This document shows positions 16,601 through 25,152 of a stretch of DNA of 64,000 bases, piece by piece. The notes below the pieces were generated by a model, which saw only the letters and a program-made list of their open reading frames with translations, searched no databases and was not told the origin of the DNA. The stretch comes from an uncultured Nitrospira sp. (lineage in GTDB: Bacteria > Nitrospirota > Nitrospiria > Nitrospirales > Nitrospiraceae). A program made the position numbers and the translations under genes. The DNA lies in contig CABVSA010000010.1 in NCBI GenBank assembly GCA_902500805.1, positions 1-64,000 on the forward strand, given 5' to 3'. Each line of letters opens with the position of its first letter. Position 1 is the first letter of the stretch.

Positions 16601-18019
16601 ATGTTTAAGAAGATCTTAGTCGCCAATCGCGGCGAAATCGCCATGCGCATCATCCGCGCCTGCCGGGAATTGAACATTGCCACTGCGGCTATTTATTCCG
16701 AAGCGGATTCAACCGGCATCTACGTCAAGAAGGCCGACGAGTCGTATCTGGTCGGACCGGGGCCGGTGAAAGGCTTCCTCGACAGCAAACAGATCGTGGA
16801 CCTCGCCACGCGCATCGGTGCAGATGCAATCCATCCAGGCTACGGATTTCTCTCGGAGAACGCAGAGTTTGCCGAACTCTGCCACGCATCTAATATTACA
16901 TTCATCGGCCCGTCTACCCATGCCATTACCCTGATGGGCAGCAAGGTCAAGGCTCGCGAACTTGCCGAATCAGCAGGCGTGCCGATCGTGCCCGGTACGG
17001 ACGGTGCCATTACCAACGTCAAAGAAGCCCTCGCCTTCGCCCACAAAGCCGGCTATCCGGTGATGATCAAGGCAAGCGCCGGTGGGGGCGGGCGCGGGTT
17101 ACGTGTGGTCCGGTCCGATGAGGAGCTTCGCGAAAACATGGAAGTCGCGGCACGCGAGGCCCAAGCATCTTTTGGCGACGGCAGCGTGTTCATCGAAAAA
17201 TATATCGAGCGGCCGCATCATATTGAATTCCAGATTCTGGGAGACCGGCACGGCAACATTATTCATCTCGGAGAACGGGATTGCTCGATCCAGCGACGCC
17301 ATCAGAAGTTGATCGAGATCGCTCCATCCTTGATCTTGACGCAGGAGCTCCGTGAAGAGATGGGCAACGCCGCCATCGCCATCGCCCGCGCAGTGAACTA
17401 TGACAACGCGGGAACTGTGGAATTTCTCCTCGATCAAGAGGGCAAGTTCTACTTCATCGAGATGAATCCACGACTCCAAGTCGAGCACACCGTGACCGAG
17501 CAGATCACGGCGATTGACATCGTACGGAATCAAATTAAGATCGCGGCGGGCCTTCCACTCAGCATCCAGCAGAAAGACGTCATCTTGCAAGGTCATGCCA
17601 TTCAATGTCGGATCAATGCGGAAGACCCCAAAAACAATTTCCTGCCTTGCACAGGAACCGTGACGGCGTATTTGTCTCCCGGCGGAATCGGCGTGCGCAT
17701 CGACGGAGCGGTCTACAAGGATTACACCGTCCCGCCCTACTATGACGCCCTGTTGGCCAAGCTGACAGTCCGAGGCCGTACATGGGAAGAAACCGTCAGT
17801 CGCATGAGACGCTCTCTCGAAGAATACGTTATTCGTGGACTTAAAACGACGATCCCGTTTATGGAAGCGATCATGCAGGAGCCAGATTTTATTGCAGGGC
17901 GGTTCGACACGTCCTACCTGGATACCCACCAGGACTTGTATGCGTACCCCGAATTTGAGCCACCGGAAGATCTGGTCCTAGCGCTGTCGGCTGCGATCGC
18001 CGCCTACGAAGGGCTCTAA
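16601..18019 (+). CDS. pycA: pyruvate carboxylase subunit A (biotin carboxylase)
   Basis: A 472-residue biotin carboxylase, which uses ATP and bicarbonate to carboxylate biotin. The start MFKKILVANRGEIAMRIIRA is family-typical and fixes the ATG at 16601; the frame is open to 16535 but the extra residues are not conserved. Further motifs: HPGYGFLSENAEFA, KASAGGGGRGLR (ATP grasp loop), QRRHQKLIEIAPS and FIEMNPRLQVEHTVTE. The biotin carrier and carboxyltransferase are on the next gene at 18264, so this is the two-subunit pyruvate carboxylase. AccC of acetyl-CoA carboxylase has the same fold; pairing with a carboxyltransferase-BCCP gene favours PycA. A 120-bp inverted-repeat element lies between them. 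Confidence 0.93.
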   Translation: MFKKILVANRGEIAMRIIRACRELNIATAAIYSEADSTGIYVKKADESYLVGPGPVKGFLDSKQIVDLATRIGADAIHPGYGFLSENAEFAELCHASNITFIGPSTHAITLMGSKVKARELAESAGVPIVPGTDGAITNVKEALAFAHKAGYPVMIKASAGGGGRGLRVVRSDEELRENMEVAAREAQASFGDGSVFIEKYIERPHHIEFQILGDRHGNIIHLGERDCSIQRRHQKLIEIAPSLILTQELREEMGNAAIAIARAVNYDNAGTVEFLLDQEGKFYFIEMNPRLQVEHTVTEQITAIDIVRNQIKIAAGLPLSIQQKDVILQGHAIQCRINAEDPKNNFLPCTGTVTAYLSPGGIGVRIDGAVYKDYTVPPYYDALLAKLTVRGRTWEETVSRMRRSLEEYVIRGLKTTIPFMEAIMQEPDFIAGRFDTSYLDTHQDLYAYPEFEPPEDLVLALSAAIAAYEGL

Positions 18020-18020
18020 C

Positions 18021-18140
18021 AGGATGCTGAAACAGTCTCCCAACGCCGTTCTCGCATCGCTCAGAGACTTAACGTATCGAAGTGTACGCCTCGCCTCTTC
18101 GCTCGCTGAGGCCTTGCTGGACAGCCTCTTTGAGCACCCT
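18021..18140 (+). repeat. 120-bp terminal-inverted-repeat element, copy 1
   Basis: Begins AGGATGCTGAAACAGTC one base after the pycA stop codon and ends with a partly complementary CTCTTTGAGCACCCT. The inner part TCGTTCTCGCATCGCTCAGA and GCCTCGCCTCTTC matches copies at 49951 and 51051. This copy is the most diverged of the full-length ones. The rest of the 18141-18263 gap shows no gene. Confidence 0.75.
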
Positions 18141-18263
18141 GATAGTCGTCTCACGTTAGCCTCATACAGGCATTTCCAGCCATATTGTCGGCATCAACCG
18201 AGTTTTACCGCAGCCTACTACGTCGGGCAAACCCACTGACTCTGAAGAAACACACTACCCATC

Positions 18264-20219
18264 ATGGCAAAAAGACGACCACCAACAAAGAGACCGCAAA
18301 AAAAGACCAAACAATCGGCTCCCACGAGTAAAGCGGTAAAGGCGCTCCGCTCACATCCCAGCGAATTCACCATCACGCCGGCCGTCGGCAAACCAGTCTT
18401 GATCACCGACGTCGCCCTGCGAGACGGGCACCAATCCCTACTGGCCACGCGGATGCGGACCGAGGATATGTTGCCCATCGCCCAAAAACTGGACGCGGTC
18501 GGCTATTGGTCCCTGGAGGTGTGGGGTGGAGCTACCTTCGATACCTGTCTCCGATTTTTAAAGGAAGATCCCTGGGAGCGACTTCGAGCGTTGCGGGCGG
18601 CTATGCCCAATACCAAGCTCCAGATGTTGTTACGGGGCCAGAATCTGGTCGGCTATCGCCATTACGCCGACGATGTCGTGGAGCGGTTTATTGAGCGATC
18701 GGCGACGAACGGCATTGACGTCTTCCGCATCTTCGACGCGCTCAATGACGTACGGAATCTTGATCGAGCCGTGAGTGAAGTGAAGGCCTGCGGGAAACAT
18801 GCGGAAGCCACGATCTGCTATACGGTCAGCCCGGTCCATAGCATCGATCGGTTTGTGGATTTGGCCAAGAAGCTGGAAGATCTTGGAACGGACACGATTT
18901 GCATCAAGGATATGGCCGGATTGCTGGCTCCGCTTGATGCCTATCACCTGGTGCGTCGACTGAAATCCGCCGTGAAGGTTCCGCTTCATCTTCATTCGCA
19001 TTACACATCCGGGATGGCGTCTATGGCCTCGCTTATGGCGATCCTTGGGGGCCTCGACATGCTTGATACCTCCATCTCCCCATTGGCAGGTGGAACCTCT
19101 CATCCAGCGACGGAAACGTTGGTGGCCTCACTCCAAAACACCCCTTACGACACAGGGTTGGATCTCACGAGTTTTCAACCGATCACCGAACACTTCCGAA
19201 CGGTTCGCCGAAAATATCGCCAGTTTGAGAGCGATTTTACCGGAGTCGATGCAGAAATTCTCACCTCGCAGATTCCCGGCGGTATGCTGTCAAACTTGGC
19301 GGCCCAGTTAACGGAGCAAAACGCGCTCGACCGGATGAAAGAAGTGCTTGACGAGGTTCCACGCGTGCGAAAAGAAATGGGCTACCCTCCGTTGGTCACC
19401 CCGACCAGCCAAATCGTCGGCACGCAGGCGACTCTCAATGTGCTGACCGGTGAGCGGTACAAAGTCATCACCACTGAGACCAAGAACTATTTCTTGGGAC
19501 TGTACGGCCGTGCGCCTGGACAGGCCGATCTCGATGTCATGGCACGTGCCACCGGTGACGAAACTCCGATCAAGACCAGGCCGGCAGATCGGCTGGAGCC
19601 GGAACTGGATGAGGCCAAGAAAGAACTGCCGGCTTCGGCTCAGAGCGCCGAGGACCAGCTCTCATTTGTGCTGTTCCCCGCTATTGCGTCTGACTTTTTT
19701 GAGGCACGTGAGAAGGGTGACCTGACCCCAGAGCCGTTGGACGTCGGATCAGCAAAAGGCCCTTCGACTGCACATGAGTTACATTTGGCTCCGGTAGAAT
19801 TCAATGTCACGGTTCATGGTGAGACCTATCATGTGAAAGTCTCAGGCTCCGGTCGCAAGGTTGATGGCCGCAAACCCTACTACATCCGTGTCAACGATAA
19901 GCTGGAAGAAGTCTCGCTAGAACCGATCCAGGAAGTGCTCGCCGGTGTTCCGGAATCTCCGGAGATCGGGACGGCAGGAAAACCCAAACGCCCCAGACCT
20001 GCAAAACCAGGTGATGTGGCTCCTCCCATGCCCGGTCGCGTCGTAAAGGTTCTTGTTGCCGTGAATGACTGCGTGAAGGCCGGTGACCCGTTATTGATCA
20101 TCGAAGCGATGAAGATGGAAAGCCGGGTACCGGCACCGATTGACGGAAAGGTCTCTGCGATCTTGGTGAACGACGGCGACAACGTCAAAACGGATGAGAC
20201 GGTCATTCAACTGGAGTGA
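18264..20219 (+). CDS. pycB: pyruvate carboxylase subunit B (carboxyltransferase plus biotin carrier)
   Basis: A 651-residue protein. After a basic, low-complexity N-terminal 40 residues comes the HMGL-like carboxyltransferase barrel (LITDVALRDGHQSLLATRMR, WGGATFDTCLRFL, PLHLHSHYTSGMA with the metal-binding His pair), then the PYC_OADA conserved domain, a Pro/Lys-rich linker, and a biotinyl domain with the biotinylation lysine in EAMKMES near the C-terminus. It transfers CO2 from biotin to pyruvate to make oxaloacetate. A membrane-bound sodium-pumping decarboxylase would need beta and gamma subunits, which are absent, so the pyruvate carboxylase role with PycA is preferred. It would serve anaplerosis or the reductive TCA cycle. 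Confidence 0.93.
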   Translation: MAKRRPPTKRPQKKTKQSAPTSKAVKALRSHPSEFTITPAVGKPVLITDVALRDGHQSLLATRMRTEDMLPIAQKLDAVGYWSLEVWGGATFDTCLRFLKEDPWERLRALRAAMPNTKLQMLLRGQNLVGYRHYADDVVERFIERSATNGIDVFRIFDALNDVRNLDRAVSEVKACGKHAEATICYTVSPVHSIDRFVDLAKKLEDLGTDTICIKDMAGLLAPLDAYHLVRRLKSAVKVPLHLHSHYTSGMASMASLMAILGGLDMLDTSISPLAGGTSHPATETLVASLQNTPYDTGLDLTSFQPITEHFRTVRRKYRQFESDFTGVDAEILTSQIPGGMLSNLAAQLTEQNALDRMKEVLDEVPRVRKEMGYPPLVTPTSQIVGTQATLNVLTGERYKVITTETKNYFLGLYGRAPGQADLDVMARATGDETPIKTRPADRLEPELDEAKKELPASAQSAEDQLSFVLFPAIASDFFEAREKGDLTPEPLDVGSAKGPSTAHELHLAPVEFNVTVHGETYHVKVSGSGRKVDGRKPYYIRVNDKLEEVSLEPIQEVLAGVPESPEIGTAGKPKRPRPAKPGDVAPPMPGRVVKVLVAVNDCVKAGDPLLIIEAMKMESRVPAPIDGKVSAILVNDGDNVKTDETVIQLE

Positions 20220-21204
20220 TTCCATCACTAGTTCAATCCTCGGCCCATCCAGACGCTGTCGGTCGGCACTGCTCATCCTCGGCTTCGTCTCTTCCCTCAT
20301 GAGCGCATGCACCACTCCGCCACCAATTCCACCCTACTTTGAAACACTGGAACGCTCCCCAAGCACGCGCATCCCGATCAGCACCGTACTTGTCCGTGAT
20401 CAACGGATCGCCTATCTTGACGTCGGTACAGGACAACCCGTCATTCTGATCCACGGCTTTGGCGGATCCATGTGGCAATGGGAACATCAACAGCACGACT
20501 TGTCTCAACATTTCCGTACGCTGACGCTTGATCTCCCTGGTTCTGGCTTATCCGACAAGCCGGACATTGACTACCTACCGAATCAGATGTTGGACTTTTG
20601 TGTCGGATTTATGGATGCCCTTCATATCGAAAAAGCTACGTTGGTCGGCAATTCAATGGGAGCTGGCTTGGCCATTGGTACCGCACTGACACACCCAACC
20701 CGCGTCGACAAACTCGTGTTGATCGATGGCTTACCATCGAATGTTCTCGCCAAACTCACCAGTCCCTCGTTCAGGGGCGCAGTGGAATCGCAAGCTCCAT
20801 GGTGGCTGATGTCGTTTGGGAACTGGCTGTTCGGGGGTCTCGCCACCAACTCCGTCCTGAAGGAGGTCATCCATGACCACAGCCTCCTGACACCGGCCGT
20901 CCTTGAACGCTCCAACCGTAATCGCCGACGCCCGGGTATCATCAAACCCCTCATGGCCATAAAAAAGACCCTCCCATCCTGGGAAACCGAGTTTGCCCCG
21001 CGCATCAGCGACATCTCGCACCCCACCCTGATTATCTGGGGCGAGCAGGATCGAGTCTTTCCAGCAGCGGTGGGAGCAGAGCTTCACCATCGAATTCGGG
21101 GCTCAACACTCGTCATCATCCCCAAGGCTGGACATATGCCGCAATGGGAACGGCCGGAGCTGGTGAACCGCTCGCTGATCGAGTATATTCACTCGTCACC
21201 CTGA
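20194..21204 (+). CDS. alpha/beta-fold hydrolase lipoprotein
   Basis: A 336-residue protein with a hydrophobic N-terminus ending in a lipobox-like LMSAC (about residue 39), then a classic alpha/beta hydrolase: HGFGGSMWQWE oxyanion segment, nucleophile elbow GNSMGAG, acid in IIWGEQDRVFP, and catalytic histidine in GHMPQWE. It is therefore probably a membrane-anchored periplasmic or outer-membrane esterase. The frame starts at ATG 20194 and overlaps the pycB end by 26 bases; the true start may lie slightly later. It is followed after 54 bases by another lipoprotein. The substrate is unknown. Confidence 0.85.
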   Translation: MRRSFNWSDSITSSILGPSRRCRSALLILGFVSSLMSACTTPPPIPPYFETLERSPSTRIPISTVLVRDQRIAYLDVGTGQPVILIHGFGGSMWQWEHQQHDLSQHFRTLTLDLPGSGLSDKPDIDYLPNQMLDFCVGFMDALHIEKATLVGNSMGAGLAIGTALTHPTRVDKLVLIDGLPSNVLAKLTSPSFRGAVESQAPWWLMSFGNWLFGGLATNSVLKEVIHDHSLLTPAVLERSNRNRRRPGIIKPLMAIKKTLPSWETEFAPRISDISHPTLIIWGEQDRVFPAAVGAELHHRIRGSTLVIIPKAGHMPQWERPELVNRSLIEYIHSSP

Positions 21205-21258
21205 ACACAGTCTTGCAAGTGGGATCTCCCCACTTACAGCATCAGAAAGGAGTGCACT

Positions 21259-21915
21259 ATGCGAATGAGGTCTTTGGCTATCATGGTTACGCTGATCTGT
21301 CTCCCACTTGGGCTCGCCGGGTGTCAGACGACCGCACACAACACGTTCTTGTACAAAGATATGCCCGTATCCAACGGCACGGCCGTCGCGGGCGAAGGCA
21401 ACAAGATCCTCTTCAAGGGCAACCAGCTGGCACTCGCCGGGAGCGGGGTGAAAATCGGCGATACACTCCGTGATGTGAAGGTGGCACAGAATGACTTGTC
21501 CCTTGTGAACATTGCAGAGACCAAAGGCTCGGGGAAAGTCCGTATCATCAGCGTGGTGCCGTCGCTCGATACCCCGGTCTGCGAACAACAGACCCACATT
21601 CTGAGCGAGCGGAATAAAGGCCTTGATAGGATGGTAGAACTAATCACCGTCAGCATCGATACGCCCTTCGCTCAAAAGCGATTCGCCGGGGAAGCTAAGA
21701 TCGCCAACGTGACCTTCCTGTCCGATTATCGTGGAGCTGAATTTGGGAAAACCCATGGCCTCTTTTTGGAAGGACCATCCCTCCTCACCAGGGCTGTCAT
21801 GGTCATCGACAAGACCAATACCGTTCGCTATCTCCAAATCACCCCTGAGCTCACCCAGCTACCGGATATGGAAGAAGCCTTCCAGTTCGCCCGTCGCTTG
21901 GTCACGGAGAGCTGA
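21259..21915 (+). CDS. lipoprotein thiol peroxidase (Tpx family) lacking the resolving cysteine
   Basis: A 218-residue protein with a lipoprotein signal (LICLPLGLAGC, lipid-acylated Cys at 22) followed by a peroxiredoxin of the Tpx subfamily. The peroxidatic site SLDTPVCEQQ (Cys108) is intact, and TPFAQKRFAGEAKIANV matches Tpx. In E. coli Tpx the RFCG cysteine is the resolving residue; here it is RFAG, and no further Cys follows Cys108. So it would work as a 1-Cys enzyme with an external reductant. The ATG follows AAAGGAG. Tpx is normally cytoplasmic or periplasmic-soluble; the lipid anchor implies an envelope role. Confidence 0.88.
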   Translation: MRMRSLAIMVTLICLPLGLAGCQTTAHNTFLYKDMPVSNGTAVAGEGNKILFKGNQLALAGSGVKIGDTLRDVKVAQNDLSLVNIAETKGSGKVRIISVVPSLDTPVCEQQTHILSERNKGLDRMVELITVSIDTPFAQKRFAGEAKIANVTFLSDYRGAEFGKTHGLFLEGPSLLTRAVMVIDKTNTVRYLQITPELTQLPDMEEAFQFARRLVTES

Positions 21916-21990
21916 GAGAGAAGCAGTTGAGGTTTGAGGGGCACGCATTTCTGTTCTCCTCAACCTCAGCCTTCCTCTTTCCTAAAATCC

Positions 21991-23394
21991 ATGCCTCACT
22001 ATGATTTACTCGTCATCGGGACGGGGCCGGCAGGGCAGAAGGCGGCCATTCAGGCGGCCAAACTCGGCAAGAAAGTCGGGATCCTCGAGCGCAAGACGGT
22101 CCTCGGCGGCGTTTGCATCAATACGGGGACGATTCCCAGCAAATCCCTCCGTGAAGCCGTCCTTTACCTGTCCGGATTTCGACAACGCAGCATCTACGGA
22201 GGCGAATACCGGCTAAAAAAGACGATCACGATCGAAGACCTGGCCTTCCGCGCTAATCACGTCATCAAACACGAAATTCAGATCGTTCAGCAGCAGATGG
22301 CCCGTAACCAAGTGGATATGTATTTTGGAACGGCCAGTTTTCTCGACCCACATCGGCTTCATGTACAGACCCCCCGTGGGGCGCTAGAACTGACGGCAGA
22401 CTTCTTCGTCATTGCCGTGGGAACCGAGCCCGCTCGGCCTTCTGAGGTTCCCTTCGATGACCATACGATTATTGATACGGACGGACTTCTATCCTTGCGA
22501 CATATTCCCAAATCCCTCGTCATTGTCGGGGGAGGCGTGATCGGGACCGAGTATGCGTCGATGCTTGCAGCCTTGGGAGTGCCCGTCACGCTCATCGACA
22601 AACGCCCACGGCTATTGGAATTCGTCGATACCGAGATCATTGAGACTCTCCAACAGCAGATGAAAGAATTAGGCGTCACCCTGTATCACGATGAAGAAGT
22701 GGTCGCAATTACCAGGAAGGGAGAGCAGGCGGTCCAAGTCTCCTTAAGGAATCATGCGCCGCTTCACACTGCTACACTCCTGTATGCCACCGGCCGCGTC
22801 GGAGCGACCGCAGCCCTGCATCTAGAATCGATCGGTCTCCAACCTGATGCCCGTGGAAGACTGACCGTGAATGAACATTTCCAAACTACGCTTCCTCACG
22901 TCTATGCAGCCGGTGATGTCATCGGATTCCCGGCTCTGGCTTCGACATCCATGCAACAGGGTCGCCACGCAGCCAGCCATGCCTTCGGCCATCCGGATCG
23001 CATGGATACCGCACTCCTCCCTTACGGCATTTATGCCATTCCGGAAATCTCCATGGTCGGGAGGAACGAGGAAGAGCTCAAACGGGCCGATGTGCCCTAC
23101 GGCGTCGGCATTGCGCATTATAAAGAAATCGCACGTGGACAGTTGATCGGTGACGAAGCCGGCATGGTCAAGCTGCTGTTTCATCGGCACACTCGACATC
23201 TCTTGGGTGTGCATGCCATTGGGGAAGGCGCCACCGAACTGATCCACATCGGGCAGGCCGTGATGGCCTTTCATGGTAAGATCGATTACTTTATCGATAC
23301 GGTCTTCAACTATCCCACCTTGGCCGAGTGCTACAAGGTCGCAGCATTAGATGGGATGAACCGTCTCCCCAGACCCTGGATTCCGTTTCTGTAA
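21991..23394 (+). CDS. sthA: soluble pyridine nucleotide transhydrogenase (Si-specific)
   Basis: A 467-residue flavoprotein of the class I disulphide reductase fold. It begins MPHYDLLVIGTGPAGQKAAI with the FAD motif. The redox site is GGVCINTGTIPSKSLREA: the second cysteine of the CxxxxC of lipoamide dehydrogenases is replaced by Thr, which is the hallmark of SthA. A second dinucleotide motif VIVGGGVIGTEYAS, the YAAGDVIG segment and the dimerisation domain follow. It interconverts NADH and NADPH. ATG 21991 is chosen because the family starts here; an earlier ATG at 21934 adds an unrelated tail. It is 75 bases after the thiol peroxidase. Confidence 0.9.
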   Translation: MPHYDLLVIGTGPAGQKAAIQAAKLGKKVGILERKTVLGGVCINTGTIPSKSLREAVLYLSGFRQRSIYGGEYRLKKTITIEDLAFRANHVIKHEIQIVQQQMARNQVDMYFGTASFLDPHRLHVQTPRGALELTADFFVIAVGTEPARPSEVPFDDHTIIDTDGLLSLRHIPKSLVIVGGGVIGTEYASMLAALGVPVTLIDKRPRLLEFVDTEIIETLQQQMKELGVTLYHDEEVVAITRKGEQAVQVSLRNHAPLHTATLLYATGRVGATAALHLESIGLQPDARGRLTVNEHFQTTLPHVYAAGDVIGFPALASTSMQQGRHAASHAFGHPDRMDTALLPYGIYAIPEISMVGRNEEELKRADVPYGVGIAHYKEIARGQLIGDEAGMVKLLFHRHTRHLLGVHAIGEGATELIHIGQAVMAFHGKIDYFIDTVFNYPTLAECYKVAALDGMNRLPRPWIPFL

Positions 23395-23537
23395 TGGAAT
23401 GTCTGGAGCTAAACCTGCAATTATAGATTGTGAGTGTTACGTTTTTCGCGACCACTCAAGACGAACAACTCAAAACCAGAACCTACGTACTTTGCGCCGA
23501 GACACGAACAAGGCGTACGTCTGTAGAAAGGATTGCT

Positions 23538-24206
23538 ATGTCCTTTTCCAGTCACCTTCGTAAACTCGCCACTTCCATCTGGGATGCACAATTATCCCAT
23601 CCTTTTGTCGTGGCACTCGGCGATGGAACGTTGTCTGAAGAGAAGTTCAAGTACTACATCCTGCAAGATGCACGATTTCTCGGCGATCTCGCTCGTGTAT
23701 TTTCTGCCGCAGCCGTCAAGACCCCTGACTCAGAGAGTGGACTGCGCTTCAACAGATTGGCAGAGGAGACGATCGTCGTCGAGCGCAGCCTGCACGAGAA
23801 TTACGGTAAACGTTGGAACATGACCGCAAAACAGATGACGTCCGTTCCCATGGCACCGACGAACTATGCCTACACCCGGCATATGCTGGCCGTAGCCGCT
23901 GCGGGAACTGCGACGGAAATCACCGTCGTCACCCTCCCCTGCGCCTGGGTCTATTGTGTCGTGGGACAACATTTGTTGAGGAAAGGCCCACCGGCCAAGA
24001 ACCATCCGTACCGTGATTGGCTCATGCTCTATGCGTCTCCTGAGTTTGCGGAAGTCCAGGTATGGATGCGAAAGAAGGTGGATCAGTGGGCCAAGACAGC
24101 CGGAAAAGACGAATTACGGCGAATGGAAGACTCCTTCATCATCAGTTCACGATACGAATGGATGTTCTGGGACATGGCCTGGCGCGAAGAAAAGTGGCCG
24201 GTGTAG
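23538..24206 (+). CDS. tenA: TenA-family thiaminase II
   Basis: A 222-residue all-helical protein of the TenA/THI-4/PqqC-like family. Motifs: HPFVVALGDGTLSEEKFKYYILQDARFL, the family's active-site segment near LPCAWVYCVVG with the catalytic cysteine, and YASPEFAEVQVWMRKKV. TenA hydrolyses aminopyrimidine degradation products of thiamine for salvage to HMP. ATG 23538 follows GAAAGGATTGC and is the start that matches the family; the frame is open further upstream. It is followed after only 3 bases by a SemiSWEET gene. Confidence 0.88.
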   Translation: MSFSSHLRKLATSIWDAQLSHPFVVALGDGTLSEEKFKYYILQDARFLGDLARVFSAAAVKTPDSESGLRFNRLAEETIVVERSLHENYGKRWNMTAKQMTSVPMAPTNYAYTRHMLAVAAAGTATEITVVTLPCAWVYCVVGQHLLRKGPPAKNHPYRDWLMLYASPEFAEVQVWMRKKVDQWAKTAGKDELRRMEDSFIISSRYEWMFWDMAWREEKWPV

Positions 24207-24209
24207 GAA

Positions 24210-24464
24210 GTGGACGGAGTCACGGCGCTGGGACTGACAGCCGGAACATTGACCACGATCGCCTTCATTCCCCAGATCGTGAAGGCGTGGCAGTCTAAAT
24301 CAACCGGCGATCTGTCATGGGGAATGGTGACGACATTCAGCACGGGTGTGCTGCTGTGGCTCATCTACGGCATCTGGATTGATTCGCTACCCGTCATTCT
24401 CGCGAACGCAGTCACCCTCCTGCTCCAGTGTGGAATTATTGCACTGAAAATCAGGTACGGATAA
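24210..24464 (+). CDS. SemiSWEET small membrane transporter
   Basis: An 84-residue protein with three hydrophobic helices (GLTAGTLTTIAFIPQIVKAW, MVTTFSTGVLLWLIYGIW, VILANAVTLLLQCGIIAL) and a PQ-loop motif FIPQIVKAWQSKSTGDLS. This is the SemiSWEET (MtN3-half) family, which dimerises to transport sugars or related small molecules. The start is GTG at 24210, almost abutting the tenA stop; the two genes are probably translated together. Whether the pairing implies transport of a thiamine precursor is unproven. Confidence 0.88.
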   Translation: MDGVTALGLTAGTLTTIAFIPQIVKAWQSKSTGDLSWGMVTTFSTGVLLWLIYGIWIDSLPVILANAVTLLLQCGIIALKIRYG

Positions 24465-24493
24465 TAACAAGAAGCTCCACTGGTGATCATGCA

Positions 24494-25063
24494 GTGAACC
24501 AGAAGCGGCTAAAGATTGAACAACTATCTCTTAGTCATGCTCGACTTAAAGAATCGCTGCTACCGGTCCTCCGTGGAAATGTATTCCATGTGACCACACG
24601 CGCTGGGTTTCTGGGAGTTACCAAAGATGGCTTCATTCGGAATAATAAGAACGGACTTTATACCTACTCGTTCCCACAATCGAACCGAAGCTATGCACGC
24701 AACAGAGGGTGGGTTTCTCTGTTCGACCTACGAACCCTATCCGAAGATCAAGTTGAAAGAGCTCTTGAGAATTTTCATTTCCTGAACCCTCCCTACACAG
24801 AAAACAATCCTTTCTTCCTGTTTCTCTCTGAATCCCTCCATCACAAACTCGTTCCGTGGACTCACACAAGAGATGAACAGGCATGGCAAGAGATGTTCAT
24901 TCCAATAGTTGAGGGTTTCTACCCGGAAGACATCCCGATTACATGTATCAGCAGAGTTGTGGCTGTGCGGGTCAGACAAGCCAGAACCATGCAGAGTGAG
25001 CTCACAAAACAAATAGATGAGGCTGTTCGAACCATTTACACGCGCAACTTGAAACCACTTTAG
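24494..25063 (+). CDS. hypothetical protein, possibly ADP-ribosyltransferase-like fold
   Basis: A 189-residue protein (GTG 24494; an in-frame start at 24428 would overlap the SemiSWEET gene). A N-terminal helical segment is followed by VFHVTTRAGFLGVTKDGFIRNN, a pattern seen at the start of ART-like folds such as RNA 2'-phosphotransferases and DarT (aromatic-His-x-Thr then 'I-x-G-I/L'). Then comes YARNRGWVSLFDLR and a C-terminal IPIVEGFYPEDIPITCISRVVAV. I do not recognise a named family. Base composition looks more AT-rich than the neighbours by eye, hinting at lateral acquisition. It is cytoplasmic by sequence. The ART call is inference only. Confidence 0.6.
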   Translation: MNQKRLKIEQLSLSHARLKESLLPVLRGNVFHVTTRAGFLGVTKDGFIRNNKNGLYTYSFPQSNRSYARNRGWVSLFDLRTLSEDQVERALENFHFLNPPYTENNPFFLFLSESLHHKLVPWTHTRDEQAWQEMFIPIVEGFYPEDIPITCISRVVAVRVRQARTMQSELTKQIDEAVRTIYTRNLKPL

Positions 25064-25152
25064 ATACCTAGGCTTCTAAACCAGAACTCGCAATAGAAAT
25101 GGAGGTCCAAATGTTCTTGGTAAATTCCAATGGTCGTCAATGTCGAAAGACA

